From NCBI GenBank assembly GCA_030655315.1, contig JAURVT010000030.1, forward strand, positions 1 to 32,853: a DNA stretch of 32,853 nt. The letters are read 5' to 3'. Made by a program: the position numbers and the translations under genes. This DNA is from Nocardioidaceae bacterium (GTDB taxonomy: Bacteria; Actinomycetota; Actinomycetes; Propionibacteriales; Nocardioidaceae). Below are positions 31,474 to 32,853 of this stretch, piece by piece. Each line of letters starts with the position of its first letter. Position 1 is the stretch's first letter. Below the pieces are notes generated by a model. It searched no databases. It worked only from the letters and a program-made list of their open reading frames with translations, and was not told the origin of the DNA.

Positions 31474-31544
31474 GCGGGTGTAGCTCAATGGTAGAGCCTC
31501 AGTCTTCCAAACTGATCACGCGAGTTCGATTCTCGTCACCCGCT
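31474..31544 (+). tRNA. tRNA-Gly (anticodon TCC)
   Basis: 71 nt on the plus strand. GCGGGTG pairs fully with CACCCGC; the D-arm is GCTCAATGGTAGAGC; the anticodon arm TCAGT-CTTCCAA-ACTGA gives anticodon TCC; the T-arm contains GTTCGATTC; discriminator T. CCA is not encoded. It reads GGA/GGG codons. Confidence 0.95.
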
Positions 31545-31554
31545 CCCCTTCGAA

Positions 31555-31583
31555 TTGCGAGCAGCCTCCCCGGCCGATAGACC
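31555..31583 (+). promoter_or_regulatory. Candidate promoter of the repeat-peptide / cupin unit
   Basis: TTGCGA (31555-31560) and TAGACC (31578-31583) are separated by 17 bp, starting 11 bp after the tRNA-Gly gene. It would give a leader of about 40 nt that includes a hairpin and the strong ribosome-binding site. Confidence 0.45.
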
Positions 31584-31592
31584 GGTCCTGAC

Positions 31593-31609
31593 GGCACCGT
31601 CCCGGTGCC
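31593..31609 (+). other. Leader hairpin before the repeat-peptide gene
   Basis: GGCACCG (31593-31599) pairs with CGGTGCC (31603-31609), loop TCC, 20 nt before the ATG at 31630. It could be the tRNA-Gly terminator or a leader structure of the peptide mRNA; it leaves GGAGGA free. Confidence 0.4.
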
Positions 31610-31629
31610 CACGACCACACGGAGGAAGC

Positions 31630-31860
31630 ATGAGCGAGTCCACGACCGAGGGTCCGGCTGACGGCGGCGCCGAGGGCGTTCCCGGCGTGCAGGACGGTGG
31701 CGCCGACGGCGGCGCCGAGGGTCCCGCCGACGGCGGCGCGGACGGCACGCCCGGTGTCCAGGACGGTGGCGCCGACGGCGGCGCCGAGGGTCCCGCCGAC
31801 GGCGGAGCCGACGGCACGCCCGGCGTCCAGGACGGCGGCGCCGACGGCGGCGCTTCGTGA
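31630..31860 (+). CDS. 76-residue acidic triple-repeat peptide, function unknown
   Basis: After MSESTT the protein is three 23-residue units in a row (residues 7-29, 30-52, 53-75) and a final Ser. Each unit begins EGPADGGA, has PGVQ in the middle and ends DGGADGGA; units 2 and 3 are identical in protein sequence and unit 1 differs at two residues. It has no Lys, Arg, His, Cys or aromatic residue, so it is strongly acidic and surely disordered. GGAGGA ends 3 nt before the ATG, and third-position G/C fits a real gene. The stop TGA overlaps the GTG start of the cupin oxygenase gene (GTGA), so they are coupled. Possible roles: a substrate (RiPP-like precursor or carrier) of the oxygenase, or a Ca2+-binding acidic repeat. 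I recognise no family. Confidence 0.8.
   Translation: MSESTTEGPADGGAEGVPGVQDGGADGGAEGPADGGADGTPGVQDGGADGGAEGPADGGADGTPGVQDGGADGGAS
31648..31854 (+). repeat. Three tandem 69-bp repeats (in-frame)
   Basis: Units 31648-31716, 31717-31785 and 31786-31854 encode the 23-residue repeats. The DNA copies differ mainly at synonymous third positions, which points to selection on the protein repeat and not just recent slippage. A shorter ADGG/DGGADGG sub-repeat is nested in each. Confidence 0.9.
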
Positions 31861-32853
31861 CGCAGCAGCACCTCGTCGGAGCGCCCGGGCAGCTGCCCGG
31901 GCGCTCCGCGCTGCAGCGCCTGGTCGCGTGCGACCCCGACACCTTCGCCGAGCGCCACTGGGGTCGTGAACCGCTGCTGTCGCGGGCCGCGGACCTCCCC
32001 GGCGGGTTCGACGACCTGTTCTCCGAGGCCGCTGTCGACGAGCTCGTCTCGACCCGCGGCCTGCGCACGCCGTTCCTGCGCGTCGCCAAGGAGGGCACCA
32101 CCCTCGGCGACCGCGCCTTCACCGCGCCCGGCGGCGTCGGGGCCGGCATCGCCGACCAGGTGAGCGACGACAAGCTCGCCGTCCTGTTCGCCGACGGCGC
32201 CACCCTCGTCCTGCAGGCGCTGCACCGCACCTGGCCCGCGCTCGTCGACCTCGCGTCCGAGCTGGCCACGGAGCTGGCGCACCCCGTCCAGGTCAATGCC
32301 TACGTCACGCCGCCGCAGAACCGCGGCTTCGACGACCACTACGACGTGCACGACGTGTTCGTGCTGCAGGTGGCGGGCGAGAAGCGCTGGCGCATCCACG
32401 AGCCCGTCCACCCCTCCCCCCTGCGCGACCAGCCCTGGACCGCCCACCGCGAGGCCGTCGCCGCCGAGGCCGCACGGCCCCCGTGGCTGGACGAGACGCT
32501 CCGCCCGGGTGACTGCCTCTACCTGCCGCGCGGCTACCTCCACGCCGCGACCGCCCTCGGCGGCGTCAGCACCCACCTCACGGTCGGCGTCCACACCTGG
32601 ACGCGCCAGCACCTCGCCGAGAAGGTCGTCGCCGAGCTCCTGGCCGCCACCGCCGAGGACCCCGACGTCCGCGGGTCGCTCGGCCTCGGGGTCTCCCCCG
32701 ACGACGCGCCGGCCACCGCCGACGACCTCGCGCTCGTGGTCCAGCGGCTCACCGCGGCGCTCGGACGGGTCGAGCCCGATGCCGTCGCCGACCGGATGGC
32801 CGGGCCGGTCCGCGCCGCGGGCCGCGCGGAGCCCGTGGGCCCGCTGGCCCGGC
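31857..32853 (+). CDS. JmjC/cupin-4 family 2-oxoglutarate oxygenase (partial)
   Basis: 332 codons are visible; the 3' end lies beyond the window. Start GTG at 31857 overlaps the peptide gene stop. The protein has an N-terminal FAERHWGREPLLSR segment, then the double-stranded beta-helix with the Fe(II) triad His161-x-Asp163 (GFDDHYDVHDVFVLQVAGEKRW) and distal His229 (LPRGYLHAA). This is the cupin_4/ribosomal-oxygenase pattern of E. coli RoxA (YcfD) and human MINA53/NO66, which hydroxylate Arg or His in ribosomal proteins using 2-oxoglutarate and O2. The actinobacterial members' substrates are not known to me. Coupling to an acidic repeat peptide suggests that peptide as a candidate substrate. 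Confidence 0.85.
   Translation, partial: MTQQHLVGAPGQLPGRSALQRLVACDPDTFAERHWGREPLLSRAADLPGGFDDLFSEAAVDELVSTRGLRTPFLRVAKEGTTLGDRAFTAPGGVGAGIADQVSDDKLAVLFADGATLVLQALHRTWPALVDLASELATELAHPVQVNAYVTPPQNRGFDDHYDVHDVFVLQVAGEKRWRIHEPVHPSPLRDQPWTAHREAVAAEAARPPWLDETLRPGDCLYLPRGYLHAATALGGVSTHLTVGVHTWTRQHLAEKVVAELLAATAEDPDVRGSLGLGVSPDDAPATADDLALVVQRLTAALGRVEPDAVADRMAGPVRAAGRAEPVGPLAR

Noticed and set aside
31474-31860. Idea that tRNA-Gly(TCC) is linked to supply glycine for the Gly-rich peptide
   Set aside because: The peptide uses GGC and GGT codons, while the TCC anticodon reads GGA/GGG. The adjacency is probably chance.
31536-32612. Minus-strand 358-codon frame opposite the peptide and cupin genes, with Pro/Ser repeats
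   Set aside because: The repeats are the antisense of the peptide units; the plus frames have the Shine-Dalgarno sequence, coupling and an intact iron-binding motif.

Overview
This 32.9 kb window comes from a high-GC actinobacterial chromosome, most likely a member of the Nocardioidaceae (Nocardioides/Aeromicrobium-like). The placement is inferred from very high G/C at third codon positions, the rne - TIGR03936 - TIGR03960 neighbourhood, a contiguous folC - DUF4233 - ndk run, an archaeal-like (type 2) ValS, and paired ClpP1/ClpP2 next to trigger factor. Nearly all of it is core genome. No CRISPR array, insertion sequence, prophage or integrase is visible. I support 32 protein genes (two cut by the window ends) and two tRNA genes.

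Layout. 1-1744 (minus): the 5' end of rne (RNase E/G, with a repetitive Ala/Glu/Lys-rich N-terminal extension) preceded by the TIGR03936 protein. 1776-4338: a divergent pair, glutathione-independent formaldehyde dehydrogenase (minus) and a CynX/NimT-type MFS permease (plus). 4340-6301 (minus): the TIGR03960 B12-binding radical SAM protein. 6427-12214 (minus): a compact mreB-mreC-mreD-mrdA-rodA cluster for cell-wall elongation. 12276-16940: a PTS region with stand-alone IIB and IIA proteins, ptsI (minus), then deoR-type regulator - fruK - ptsH (plus). 16941-17307 has no gene and holds a structured inverted-repeat element. 17308-19437 (minus): folC - DUF4233 - ndk. 19516-22110: valS, convergent with a saccharopine-dehydrogenase-like reductase. 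23260-24192: a Tat-dependent lipoprotein with an intradiol dioxygenase domain. 24257-30240 (minus): clpX, clpP2, clpP1, a SRPBCC protein, a lipase-like hydrolase and tig, with tRNA-Pro(TGG) just upstream. 30444-32853: a P-loop kinase-like protein, an antibiotic-biosynthesis-monooxygenase-fold protein, tRNA-Gly(TCC), and a two-gene unit of a 76-residue triple-repeat acidic peptide overlapping a JmjC/cupin oxygenase gene.

How it works together. The mre/mrd/rod genes build the lateral-wall elongation machine. PtsI and HPr (with FruK and the DeoR-type regulator) are the general phosphotransfer chain and the fructose-1-phosphate step. ClpX/ClpP1/ClpP2 plus trigger factor are protein quality control, with a possible ClgR box upstream of clpP1. 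FolC, Ndk and ValS are housekeeping.

The most interesting item is at the right end: a strong-SD gene for a peptide made almost only of three identical-length 23-residue Asp/Gly/Ala-rich units, coupled by a GTGA overlap to a putative 2-oxoglutarate/Fe(II) JmjC-cupin oxygenase. It looks like a possible substrate/enzyme pair. Other items worth attention are a widespread leaderless-promoter signature (TAnnnT, 6-7 nt before the start codon), in two cases built around the upstream gene's TAG stop codon, and two different intergenic dyad-repeat families. All functional calls rest on reading the sequence and on recalled family knowledge; no database search was run.
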